A DNA stretch of 64,000 nt from contig JACRKC010000007.1 of assembly GCA_016235555.1 (NCBI GenBank), positions 34,087 to 98,086 on the forward strand, in the 5' to 3' direction. Of this stretch, positions 29,070 through 37,283 are shown in pieces (the stretch's first letter is position 1; each line of letters starts with the position of its first letter). The DNA is from Verrucomicrobiota bacterium (GTDB lineage: Bacteria; Verrucomicrobiota; Verrucomicrobiia; Opitutales; Opitutaceae). The notes under the pieces are model-generated. The model was given only the letters and a program-made list of their open reading frames with translations. It did no database searches and was not told where the DNA came from. The position numbers and the translations under genes are program-made.

Positions 29070-31808
29070 ATGACCGCCTCCCTCCAACCGGCGCCGCGCA
29101 CCGCGCTCCTCCTGAAAACCGACACGCTCGGCGACCTCGTGCTTTTCGCGCCGGCGCTGCGCGCGATCCGCGCCGCCTGGCCCCAAGCCCGCCTCACCGT
29201 CGTCATCCGGCACGCCTACCGCGACCTCGCGCCGCTGATCGCGCCGAACATCGAGTGGCTCACCACCACCGCCGACCCATTCGCCCACGGGCCGGCCGCC
29301 GAGCGCGCCGAAATCGAGCGACTGCGCGGTCTGGTCGCCGCCCTCGCCCCGGACGTGGTCGTCGCCGCCACCTCGCGCCGCAACTGGCGCGACGCCGCGC
29401 TCGCCGCCGCCAGCGGCGCTCCACGCCGCGTCGCTCTCGGCACCGGCGGCGGCGACGAGATTTTCTCCACCCAACTGCGCGTCCAACTCGGCCTCGACGC
29501 CGCGACGGCGTTCACCGAGAGCGTCGCGCCGCCCGACGACGAACCCGATGGGCAACGCAACCTCCGCCTCGCCGGTGCGCTGCTCGGTCACGCGCTCCCG
29601 CCCACGCCGCCCGCCCTCGCGCTCGACGCGGCCACGCGCGACACAGCGCGCAAACTTCTCGCCACTCTCGGTCTCCAGCCCGGGGGTTTCGTCGCCTGCG
29701 CCGCCGCCGGTTTCGCCAACGTCAAAATCAAGACCTGGCCCGCGGAAAAATTCGCCGCCGCGATCGCGCACCTCCACGCCCGCCACGGCCTGCGCGCGCT
29801 CCTCATTGGCCACGAGTCCGAGCGCGCCCACCTCGAGTCCGTGCGCTCCTGTCTCCCGTCTCCCGTCTCCTGCCTCCTGTGGACGGGTCGCGACGGCGAT
29901 CTCCCGCTGCTCGCCGCGCTGCTCGCCGAATCCGCCCTCTATTTCGGCAACGACACCGGCGCCATGCACCTCGCCGCCGCCGTCGACGTGCCGGTCGTCG
30001 CCGTTTTCGGCGGTGGCACGTGGCCGCGCTTCGCTCCCGCCGCGCGGCACTCCGTCTCTGTCGTGCAACCGCTGCCGTGCTTCGGCTGCGGCTGGGAGTG
30101 CCCGTTCGGCGACGCACCGTGTCTCCGCACCATCGCCGTCGCCGACGCCACCGCCGCGCTCGATTTCGCCCTCGCCCGCCGTGAGCCCGCCGAATCGGCG
30201 CATCACGATCGCGCCTTCGCCGAAGTCCGCCACGCCGACCGCCTCCCCGCCGACACCCGCGCCCTCCTCGGCACCACCGCCGCCCGCTTCCGCGACTTGT
30301 GGACCGCCCATCTTTCCCGCCAGCACCAGATCGAAGGCAAGGACGCCGCCATCGCCGAGAAGGAGGCCTCCATTTTCCAGAAAGAAGCCGAGATCGCCGC
30401 GCTCAAGACCGCCTGCGAGGAACGCCTCCAGACCATCTACGTGCTCGATGCGCACGTGAAGAATTTCCAAGGCGAAAATGTCGCCCTCAAGGCCGACAAG
30501 GCCGTCTGGGAAAAATCGCTCGCCGCCCTTTCGCCCGAGGACCGCCAGACCGCGCAGACGATCGCCGACCAGCTCGTCCACATCCGCAACATCGAGTCCA
30601 TCCTCCGCGAGCGCGAACGCGAACTCACCGAACTCAAAGCCACCCAGGCCAACCTCGCCGCCGGCCTCACCTCCCTCGAACACGCCAAGCACTACGGCCG
30701 CCTCCTCGCCGAGAAGGAAGCCGTGATCCAGTCGCTCAGCGAAGCCTGCGCCGCCCGCGAAGCCGTCATCGCCAAACTCACCGGCGAACTTTCCGAATCC
30801 ACCTCCACGCTGCACAAACTCTGGGTCGCGATCTCCGCGCACTGCCGCGAAAAATGGTGGCGCCCGTTCGACGCGTGGCTGTTCACGCGCGTCGTGGAGC
30901 AGTATTGGATGCAGATCGGCGTCCTCCGCCACTACGAGCCGCGCCCGCTCGTGTGGGATGTCTCGCTCGCCGGTAGGTCAGGCTTTACGCCTGACACGTC
31001 GGGCATGAAGCCCGACCTACAAATTGCCATCGTCACCCCCAGCTACGGCCAGGAAAAATTCATCGAGCGCACCATGCTCAGCGTGCTCGACCAGCATTAC
31101 CCGCGTCTCCTCTACGCCGTGCAGGACGGCGGCTCTAAAGACCGCAGCGCCGAGATCATCGCCCGCCACGCCGCCCGCCTCCGCCACTGGGCCTCGGTGA
31201 AGGACAACGGCCAGGCCGACGCCGTGCGCCTCGGCTTCGAAAAACTCGCGCCGCATCTCGCACCTGACGACGCGATGGCCTACCTCAACTCCGACGACAT
31301 CCTCGCGCCCGGCTCGCTCGCGTGCGTCGCCGCCTACTTCGCCGCGCATCCCGACGTCGACGTCGTCTACGGCCACCGCATCATCATCGATGAAGAGGAT
31401 CGCGACATCGGCCGCTGGGTCATGCCCCGCCACGATCCCGCGACGCTCGAGTGGATCGACTACGTGCCGCAGGAAACGATGTTCTGGCGGAAACGCGCCT
31501 GGGATCTCGTCGGCGGCATCGACCCGAGTTTCCACTTCGCACTCGATTGGGACTTGCTCGCCCGCTTCCAGCAAGCCGGCTGCCGCCTCGTGCGCCTGCC
31601 GTATTTTCTCGCCGCCTTCCGCGTTCACACCGCGCAGAAAACCAGCCAGGACATCCACACCAAGGGCGCCGAGGAGATGGCCCGCATCCGCGCCCGCTTC
31701 CACGGCGCGCGCCAGGACGATCACGCCACCATCAACCGCTTCGCCCGCCGCACGCGTTTCCGGGGCGCCCTCGTCGCCCGCCTCCTCGCGCTCGGCCTCC
31801 GCTGGTAG
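29070..31808 (+). CDS. GT9 (heptosyltransferase-like) / coiled-coil / GT2 fusion
   Basis: The 912-aa protein has three parts. Residues 1-360 are GT9-like: LLLKTDTLGDLVLFAPALRA at the N terminus, and FGNDTGAMHLAAAVDVPVVA with PLPCFGCGWECPFG in the second half. Residues about 390-590 are a Glu/Lys-rich coiled coil (IAEKEASIFQKEAEIAALK). Residues from about 650 are a GT2 domain: IAIVTPSYGQEKFIERTML, VQDGGSKDRSAEII and YLNSDDIL with its acidic metal site. The ATG at 29070 is preferred over an upstream GTG at 29037. A 48-bp palindromic element lies in frame just before the GT2 domain. A bifunctional polymerising or sequential transferase is an inference. Confidence 0.82.
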   Translation: MTASLQPAPRTALLLKTDTLGDLVLFAPALRAIRAAWPQARLTVVIRHAYRDLAPLIAPNIEWLTTTADPFAHGPAAERAEIERLRGLVAALAPDVVVAATSRRNWRDAALAAASGAPRRVALGTGGGDEIFSTQLRVQLGLDAATAFTESVAPPDDEPDGQRNLRLAGALLGHALPPTPPALALDAATRDTARKLLATLGLQPGGFVACAAAGFANVKIKTWPAEKFAAAIAHLHARHGLRALLIGHESERAHLESVRSCLPSPVSCLLWTGRDGDLPLLAALLAESALYFGNDTGAMHLAAAVDVPVVAVFGGGTWPRFAPAARHSVSVVQPLPCFGCGWECPFGDAPCLRTIAVADATAALDFALARREPAESAHHDRAFAEVRHADRLPADTRALLGTTAARFRDLWTAHLSRQHQIEGKDAAIAEKEASIFQKEAEIAALKTACEERLQTIYVLDAHVKNFQGENVALKADKAVWEKSLAALSPEDRQTAQTIADQLVHIRNIESILRERERELTELKATQANLAAGLTSLEHAKHYGRLLAEKEAVIQSLSEACAAREAVIAKLTGELSESTSTLHKLWVAISAHCREKWWRPFDAWLFTRVVEQYWMQIGVLRHYEPRPLVWDVSLAGRSGFTPDTSGMKPDLQIAIVTPSYGQEKFIERTMLSVLDQHYPRLLYAVQDGGSKDRSAEIIARHAARLRHWASVKDNGQADAVRLGFEKLAPHLAPDDAMAYLNSDDILAPGSLACVAAYFAAHPDVDVVYGHRIIIDEEDRDIGRWVMPRHDPATLEWIDYVPQETMFWRKRAWDLVGGIDPSFHFALDWDLLARFQQAGCRLVRLPYFLAAFRVHTAQKTSQDIHTKGAEEMARIRARFHGARQDDHATINRFARRTRFRGALVARLLALGLRW
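30973..31020. repeat. 48-bp palindromic element inserted in frame in the GT9-GT2 gene
   Basis: The two halves, GTAGGTCAGGCTTTACGCCT plus GAC and ACGTCGGGCATGAAGCCC plus GACCTAC, are imperfect reverse complements. Each half is itself a hairpin (GTCAGGC-5-GCCTGAC and GTCGGGC-5-GCCCGAC). The length is 16 codons and the frame is kept, so the protein gains RSGFTPDTSGMKPDL at the junction before the GT2 domain. Confidence 0.9.
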
Positions 31809-31960
31809 GGCCGGGTCGCCGAGCCGGCCTGAGTTCCACGCCACAAATGCATACCTCGTTCAACTTTCTCCTCGCAACCCAGGCCCACTCGGAGAGCGGG
31901 CTCCACCACAAAATTAGTGCTGAATAGTGACCATTCGTGGTTAACTCCGACTCTTCTCCC

Positions 31961-32911
31961 ATGCTCCTCAGCATCGTCGTCCCGGTCTACAAAGAGGAAA
32001 AAAACATTCCCGAGTTCCTGCGCCGCCTGCGGCCGATCCTCTCGGGCGTGACGGAGGACTACGAAATCATCTTCTCCCTCGACCCTTCGCCCGACCGCAC
32101 CGAGGACGTGATCCTCGAAGCCCGCGCCGCCGATGCGCGCATCAAGCTCCTCAAATTTTCCCGCCGCTTCGGCCAGCCCATGGCCACGCTCGCCGGCCTC
32201 GAATACTCCTCCGGCGACGCCGTGATCGTGATGGACGTCGATCTCCAGGACCCGCCCGAGCTCGTGCACGAGATGGTCGCCAAGTGGCGCGAGGGCTTCG
32301 ACGTCGTCCTCCCGCAACGCCGCCAGCGCACCGGCGAGCCGTGGATCAAGAAACTCGTCGCCGCCACCGGCTACAAGGTGATCAACAAAATCGCCGACGT
32401 GAAAATCCCGCCCAACACCGGCGACTTCCGCCTCATGGCGCGCCGCGTCGTCATCGAAGTCGTCCGCCTCAAGGAATCCCACGGCTTCCTCCGCGGCATG
32501 GTCGCGCTCGTCGGCTTCAAGCAGGAGATCATTCCCTTCGACCGCCCCGCGCGTTTCGCGGGCGAGACCAACTACAACCGCTTCTTCGGCTCCCTCCGCA
32601 TCGGCTTCAACGGCATCTTCTGCTTCAGCACCTACGCGCTCACGCTCAGCACGTGGCTCGGCTTCGCCGTGTCCGGGTTTTCGTTCCTGCTGATGGCGAT
32701 TTACCTTTTCTACAAACTGATGGGCTGGTCGATCGCGTGGGGCAATCCCACGCAGGTCATCCTCATCTCGTTCCTCGGCGGCATCCAGCTGATCAGCATC
32801 GGCATCCTCGGCGAATACATCGGCCGCATCTACGAGGAAGTGCGCGCCCGCCCGAAATTCATCGTCGATCGCGCGGAGGGGTTCGCGCGCGACGCCGCGC
32901 GGCGCGGCTGA
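31961..32911 (+). CDS. GtrB/DPM1-like bactoprenol glycosyltransferase
   Basis: The 316-aa protein has a GT2 domain (LSIVVPVYKEEKNIPEFLRR, then VIVMDVDLQDPPELVHEMV with the DVDLQDPPE signature) and two C-terminal transmembrane helices (about 235-260 and 270-295) followed by IGRIYEEVRARPKFIVD. This is the GtrB/ArnC/DPM1 topology, where a sugar is put on undecaprenyl phosphate for transfer outside the cell. A GtrA-type flippase candidate lies at 38842-39297. The ATG at 31961 is preferred over a GTG at 31937, because the protein core starts at once. Confidence 0.9.
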   Translation: MLLSIVVPVYKEEKNIPEFLRRLRPILSGVTEDYEIIFSLDPSPDRTEDVILEARAADARIKLLKFSRRFGQPMATLAGLEYSSGDAVIVMDVDLQDPPELVHEMVAKWREGFDVVLPQRRQRTGEPWIKKLVAATGYKVINKIADVKIPPNTGDFRLMARRVVIEVVRLKESHGFLRGMVALVGFKQEIIPFDRPARFAGETNYNRFFGSLRIGFNGIFCFSTYALTLSTWLGFAVSGFSFLLMAIYLFYKLMGWSIAWGNPTQVILISFLGGIQLISIGILGEYIGRIYEEVRARPKFIVDRAEGFARDAARRG

Positions 32912-32930
32912 TTTCTGCGTGGTAAAAGAT

Positions 32931-33054
32931 CCCCGGAGGAAGCTCCGGGGCATTTGACCAAACCTCCATGTTCCGCTCCCAACCTCGCCGGTTTTGTGGC
33001 ACGGGTCTCCCGACCCGTGATCCACTTCGCCACGGGTCAGGAGACCAGTGCCAC
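32931..33054. repeat. Hairpin plus paired REP-like inverted repeat
   Basis: CCCCGGAG-4-CTCCGGGG forms a hairpin at 32931-32950, 19 bases after the GtrB-like stop. A second element spans 32996-33054: two 24-base arms matching at 22 positions, separated by 11 bases. Each arm contains its own hairpin (CACGGGTC-4-GACCCGTG in the left one). No gene is seen between 32912 and 33137. Confidence 0.8.
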
Positions 33055-33137
33055 CTCCCAACCAAGGCGAAGCAAGTTTACCCGCCTGTGGCAGCGCCGC
33101 AGGCGACCAGGGCTTCGCGGGATCGGACCCACACCAA

Positions 33138-35231
33138 ATGAAGAACGCAGCAGGGTGGATCGCGGGCTTGGTGTTCCTGCTCGGGCTTTCGGCGCTCGCG
33201 CTGCGTTACTACGTGCCGCCCCTGCCGGGCGACTGGACTCTCCAGGTGGAGTTTCCCGCCGCCCCCGAACACGCCAACGAGCCCCTCTTCGTGACGGATT
33301 CGCCCGGGATCGGTGATTTCCTTTTCGTCCGCTACGTCGACGCCGGTCACGTTGCCTTCGGCTACGATCGTTGGGGCCGCGGCGGGCCGGTGTCGGCGCC
33401 GCAGCGGGCCGCCCGCAGCCGCCCGCACACGTTGCGGATCGAGTCGCCGTCGCTCGCCAACGTCCGCGGCTCATCCCGTCGCGGCCCGGAACGGCTGCGC
33501 GTGACGTTCAACGGCACCGTCGTGATCGACACTGAAGCGGAATTTCGCCTCCGGCGGTCGACGCTCGCCTCGGTCGGCCTCAACCAAATCGGCGGCTCCA
33601 CCTGCGCCGCGGAATTCTCCGGCAAACTGACCCGTGCCGACGGCCGGCCGGTCCACGGCCGCGTGCGCGACTTCGCCACGACGGGCGACCGCCTCGCCGG
33701 CTGGTTCACCGCGGGCTGCTGGCAGTTCGTTTCGATCCTGCTGCTGAGCGCCGGCGTCGGTTGGGCGGTCGCGAGGGTCACCCAGCTCGGACGCGCCGAG
33801 ATCCGCCTGCGCCTCCAGCGGTATCGCAGCGGCCCGCACCGCTGGTTCATCACCGCGGCGGCACCGTGCGGGCTCGCGTTTGCGTGGCTCCTCACCTGGG
33901 GCACCGGACAATTCGCCTACACCGAGGATTTCGGAAATTTCTACGACTACCAGGCGGCGAGCCTGCTCCAAGGCCGGCTCAATGTGCCGTTCCCGGCCGT
34001 GAGCGGCGAGGCGTTCATTGTGGCGGGCAAGAGCTACGGCTATTTCGGCGTCACGCCGGCGCTGTTGCGGCTGCCGTTCGTGATCTTCGACCTCCATTGG
34101 GGCCAGCTCATCCGGGGCTACATGCTCGCCTACTATCTGGCGTGCCTGGTCGCCGCCTACGGGCTGCTGCGCCATGCCACGCGCCTGGCCCGGGGACCCG
34201 ACGCGCGCCCCTCGGCCGTGGCCACCGTGCTCTTCACGTTGAGCGTCGGCCTGGGCAGCACGCTGTTCTTTCTCGGGGCCCGCGCCTACATTTATCATGA
34301 AGCCATTCTGTGCGGCGCGATGTTCGCGCTCTGGTGCGCGTGGTTCGCGCTGCGCTGGCTCGATCGACCCGGCTCGTGGGCGTGGATCGGCGCGCTGCTG
34401 TGCGGCTGGTCCGCCGTGCATGCGCGTCCCTCGTCGGGCCTGTTTGCGCTCACGCTGGTTGGCTTCACCGCGCTGGCGGTTCTTTGGCGCACGCGCACCA
34501 TCCGGGTTCCCGTCGCCGTCGGTGCCCTCGCCGTTGCCGGGGTGCTGAGCTTCAACGGCCTCAGCTACCTGAAGTTCGGCACGTTCGACGGCTCGCCCTT
34601 CCAATACAGCATCCAATACGATGCCGCGCGCCGCGCGCGCTTCGGGGACCGGAATTTCCACCTCGTCAACTGGCGCTTCAACACCGACGTCTACGTTCTC
34701 CGCGCCAACTTCGAGCTGCAGAAAAATTTCCCGTGGATTGTCACGCACCGGCAGCCGCGCGAATCGCGGCCCGAGGCCAGGATCGACCTGATCGAATACA
34801 CCCTCGGCTTCCCCTACGCGATGCCCGCGCTGTTCGCCCTGGCGCTGTTGGGGGGCGCGTTCGCCGCCTGGCGGGTGGCGGCGCTGCGGCTTCCCGTCGC
34901 GGTGGTGTGGGCCGGCTGCGGACCGATGGCGGGCGCGTTGTTTTGCGCCGTCGTTACCTCGCATCGCTACACGGCGGATTTCTGTCCGTTTTTCGTCGCC
35001 GCCGGCGCTTGCGGACTGGCGGCCATCGAGGCTGAGCGGGCCGCGGTGCGCCGCGCTCACCGGGCCTTGCTGGCGCTCCTCGTCGCCGCCTCGATTTTCG
35101 GCACGGGTGCCATGACGCTGTGGTTCCAGGCCGAGGGCGTCTGGGGCATCCCTGAGGAGGTGAGACAAAACCACCGCAACCTCGGCCGCCGCATCGACGC
35201 CTTCTTCGGCGTGCCACCCGCGCCGCCCTGA
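33138..35231 (+). CDS. GT-C-like membrane protein with N-terminal GDFLF module
   Basis: The 697-aa protein begins with one hydrophobic helix, then a beta-rich module (about 30-170) with PGIGDFLFVRYVDAGHVAF, GYDRWG and NQIGGSTCAAEFSG. From about 195 it has ten or so transmembrane helices. The core sequence DFGNFYDYQAASLLQGRLN ... YGYFGVTPALLRLPFV parallels DYYNLLLDGWAAGQLHLK ... YLYFGVAPAVVLMLPFR in the protein encoded at 39294-42107, so the two are paralogous. I start at the ATG giving MKNAAGW, because upstream in-frame codons overlap a REP element. A glycosyltransferase role is inferred from topology and neighbours only. Confidence 0.55.
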   Translation: MKNAAGWIAGLVFLLGLSALALRYYVPPLPGDWTLQVEFPAAPEHANEPLFVTDSPGIGDFLFVRYVDAGHVAFGYDRWGRGGPVSAPQRAARSRPHTLRIESPSLANVRGSSRRGPERLRVTFNGTVVIDTEAEFRLRRSTLASVGLNQIGGSTCAAEFSGKLTRADGRPVHGRVRDFATTGDRLAGWFTAGCWQFVSILLLSAGVGWAVARVTQLGRAEIRLRLQRYRSGPHRWFITAAAPCGLAFAWLLTWGTGQFAYTEDFGNFYDYQAASLLQGRLNVPFPAVSGEAFIVAGKSYGYFGVTPALLRLPFVIFDLHWGQLIRGYMLAYYLACLVAAYGLLRHATRLARGPDARPSAVATVLFTLSVGLGSTLFFLGARAYIYHEAILCGAMFALWCAWFALRWLDRPGSWAWIGALLCGWSAVHARPSSGLFALTLVGFTALAVLWRTRTIRVPVAVGALAVAGVLSFNGLSYLKFGTFDGSPFQYSIQYDAARRARFGDRNFHLVNWRFNTDVYVLRANFELQKNFPWIVTHRQPRESRPEARIDLIEYTLGFPYAMPALFALALLGGAFAAWRVAALRLPVAVVWAGCGPMAGALFCAVVTSHRYTADFCPFFVAAGACGLAAIEAERAAVRRAHRALLALLVAASIFGTGAMTLWFQAEGVWGIPEEVRQNHRNLGRRIDAFFGVPPAPP

Positions 35232-35311
35232 TTGCCCGCTCCGCGAGCCGCGCGCTTGCGCCCTTTCCTCACTCCCTCATTCCCTCTTCCCTCCCTCCCT
35301 TTCCCTCGTTC

Positions 35312-36298
35312 ATGCACCACGTCTTCGTCACCGGCTGCGCCGGCTTCATCGGCTCCACCCTCGTCGACCGCCTGCTCGCGGACGGCGTCAACGTCACCGG
35401 CTGGGATAATCTTTCCACCGGCCAGGAGCGCTTCCTCGCAGGCGCGCTGAAGCATCCGCGTTTCCGACTCGTCCGCGGCGACAACCTCGACCTCCCCGCG
35501 CTCACCGCCGCGATGCAGGGCGCCGACTTCGTGTTCCACCTCGCCGCCAACGCCGACATCAAGGACGGCTGGTCTCACCCGCGAAAAGACCTCGAGCAAA
35601 ACACCATCGCCACCTTCAACGTCCTCGAAGCCATGCGCGCCAACGGCGTGAAGCGCATCGCGTTTTCCTCCACCGGCTCCGTCTACGGCGAAGCGCTCGT
35701 CACGCCCGAACGCCCCACGCCCGAGACCGACGCGTTTCCCGTCCAGACGTCGCTCTACGGCGCGTCGAAGACCGCCGGCGAGGGCCTGCTCGCCGCCTAC
35801 GCCGAGGGCGCGCAAATCGCCGAGGCCTACATCTTCCGCTTCGTCTCCATCCTCGGCGAACGCTACACGCACGGCCACGTCTTCGATTTCTACCAGCAAC
35901 TCGTCGAGCATCCCGACTGGCTGCGCGTGCTCGGCGACGGCACGCAGCGCAAGAGTTACCTCTACGTGCAGGACTGCATCGACGCCATGCTGCACGTGAC
36001 TCGCCGCGCCACGGCCCGCGAGGCCAAGCATCACACCCAGGTTTACAATCTCGGCACGCCCGAATTCGTGCAGGTCAACGACAGCATCCGCGCCATCTGC
36101 GCCGCGCTCGGCCTCAAGCCCCGCCTCGACTACACCGGCGGCAACAAGGGCTGGATCGGCGACAACCCGTTCATCTTCCTCGACACGAAAAAAATCCAGT
36201 CCACCGGCTGGAAACCCAAACTCACGATCGAGCAAGGCATCATCCGCACCCTCCGCTGGCTCGAAGCCAACCGCTGGGTTTACGAGGCGAGAAAATGA
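35312..36298 (+). CDS. NAD-dependent NDP-sugar epimerase/dehydratase (extended SDR)
   Basis: The 328-aa protein has the extended-SDR NAD site VFVTGCAGFIGSTLVDRLL (GxxGxxG, residues 8-14), FHLAANADI, the catalytic Ser/Thr in AFSSTGSVYGEA, and the Tyr-Lys pair in YGASKTAGE. The later YLYVQDCIDAML and NLGTPEFVQVNDSI match UDP-glucose-4-epimerase-like enzymes. The gene is close to the heptose-nucleotide genes, so a GDP-heptose or other NDP-sugar is a possible substrate. A pyrimidine-rich tract precedes the ATG instead of a purine-rich ribosome site. Confidence 0.85.
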   Translation: MHHVFVTGCAGFIGSTLVDRLLADGVNVTGWDNLSTGQERFLAGALKHPRFRLVRGDNLDLPALTAAMQGADFVFHLAANADIKDGWSHPRKDLEQNTIATFNVLEAMRANGVKRIAFSSTGSVYGEALVTPERPTPETDAFPVQTSLYGASKTAGEGLLAAYAEGAQIAEAYIFRFVSILGERYTHGHVFDFYQQLVEHPDWLRVLGDGTQRKSYLYVQDCIDAMLHVTRRATAREAKHHTQVYNLGTPEFVQVNDSIRAICAALGLKPRLDYTGGNKGWIGDNPFIFLDTKKIQSTGWKPKLTIEQGIIRTLRWLEANRWVYEARK

Positions 36299-36304
36299 AA
36301 TCCC

Positions 36305-36387
36305 TTGAACCGGAAGGCCGGGAAGACCGGGCAGAAATCCATTCCGCTCTTCCCGTCCTTCCCGTTCTTCCCGTTCTTCCTGTTCAA
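36305..36387. repeat. Inverted repeat whose right arm is a pyrimidine-rich leader
   Basis: The left arm 36305-36334 starts TTGAACCGGAAGGCCGGGAA. The right arm 36358-36387 is its reverse complement at 25 of 30 positions and ends eight bases before the ATG of the next gene. The right arm is almost pure C/T and contains tandem CCGTTCTTC units. It fills the gap between the epimerase and SDR genes. Confidence 0.7.
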
Positions 36388-36395
36388 TTTCTTCG

Positions 36396-37283
36396 ATGAA
36401 CATCGTCCTCACCGGCTCCAGCACCGGCATCGGCCGCGCCCTCGCCGAACGCCTGCTGTCGCGCGGCCACCACGTGTGGGGACTCGCCCGCTCGGATCAA
36501 TCAGCTTTCGCCGCGCAACACGCGGGAAAATTCCACGGGCTCCGCTGCGACGTAGCCGATCTCGCCCAAGTCGAGCGCGCTGCTGCCGAAGTCGCCGCCC
36601 TCACCGACTCGCTCGACGCGCTCGTCACGTGCGCCGGCGTGCAAGGCGAGATCGGCCGCGCGCTCGGCACCGACGCCGCGAAATGGAGCGCCACCGTGCG
36701 CGCAAACCTCGACGGCACGTTTTTCGCCCTCCGCGCCTTCGATGCGCTGCTCGCCCGCGCCCCGCGTCGCGCCAAGATCGTCTGCTTCTCCGGCGGCGGT
36801 GCCACCAAGCCGCGCGCCAATTTTTCCGCCTACGGTGTCGCCAAGACCGGCGTCGTCCGCCTCGTCGAGACGATCGCCGAGGAAGAGCGCGGACGCGCCC
36901 TCGACATCAACGCCCTCGCCCCTGGCGCGATCAACACGCGCCTCACCGACGAGGTCCTCGCTCTCGGCCCGGCCGTGGTCGGCGAAGCCGAATATCAGGC
37001 AGCGCTAAAAACCAAATCGGCGGCCGTGCCCTCCGAAGCCTTGGCGAAGGAGGGGGGCTCGCTTGAAAAAGCCCTCGACTGCGTCGAGTGGCTGCTCTCC
37101 CCCGCCAGCGACGGCATCAGTGGCCGCCTCATCAGCGCCCCGTGGGACCCGTGGAAGGATCTCTCCGCGCACGCCGCCGATCTCGCCGCCAGTGACGTCT
37201 ACACCCTCCGCCGCATCGTCCCCGAGGAGCGCGGCCGGCATTGGGATGCACCGCCCCCGGGTTCCGCGCCCGCGTCGCGATGA
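36396..37283 (+). CDS. Short-chain dehydrogenase/reductase
   Basis: The 295-aa protein is a classical SDR: cofactor site VLTGSSTGIGRALAERLL (TGxxxGIG), TCAGVQGEIG in the NNAG position, and YGVAKTGVVRL carrying the catalytic Tyr and Lys. The C-terminal ASDGISGRLISAPWDPW is typical of sugar or polyol dehydrogenases of the family. It follows the epimerase and overlaps the acyltransferase start by ATGA. The substrate is probably an activated or free sugar, not determinable from sequence. Confidence 0.82.
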   Translation: MNIVLTGSSTGIGRALAERLLSRGHHVWGLARSDQSAFAAQHAGKFHGLRCDVADLAQVERAAAEVAALTDSLDALVTCAGVQGEIGRALGTDAAKWSATVRANLDGTFFALRAFDALLARAPRRAKIVCFSGGGATKPRANFSAYGVAKTGVVRLVETIAEEERGRALDINALAPGAINTRLTDEVLALGPAVVGEAEYQAALKTKSAAVPSEALAKEGGSLEKALDCVEWLLSPASDGISGRLISAPWDPWKDLSAHAADLAASDVYTLRRIVPEERGRHWDAPPPGSAPASR

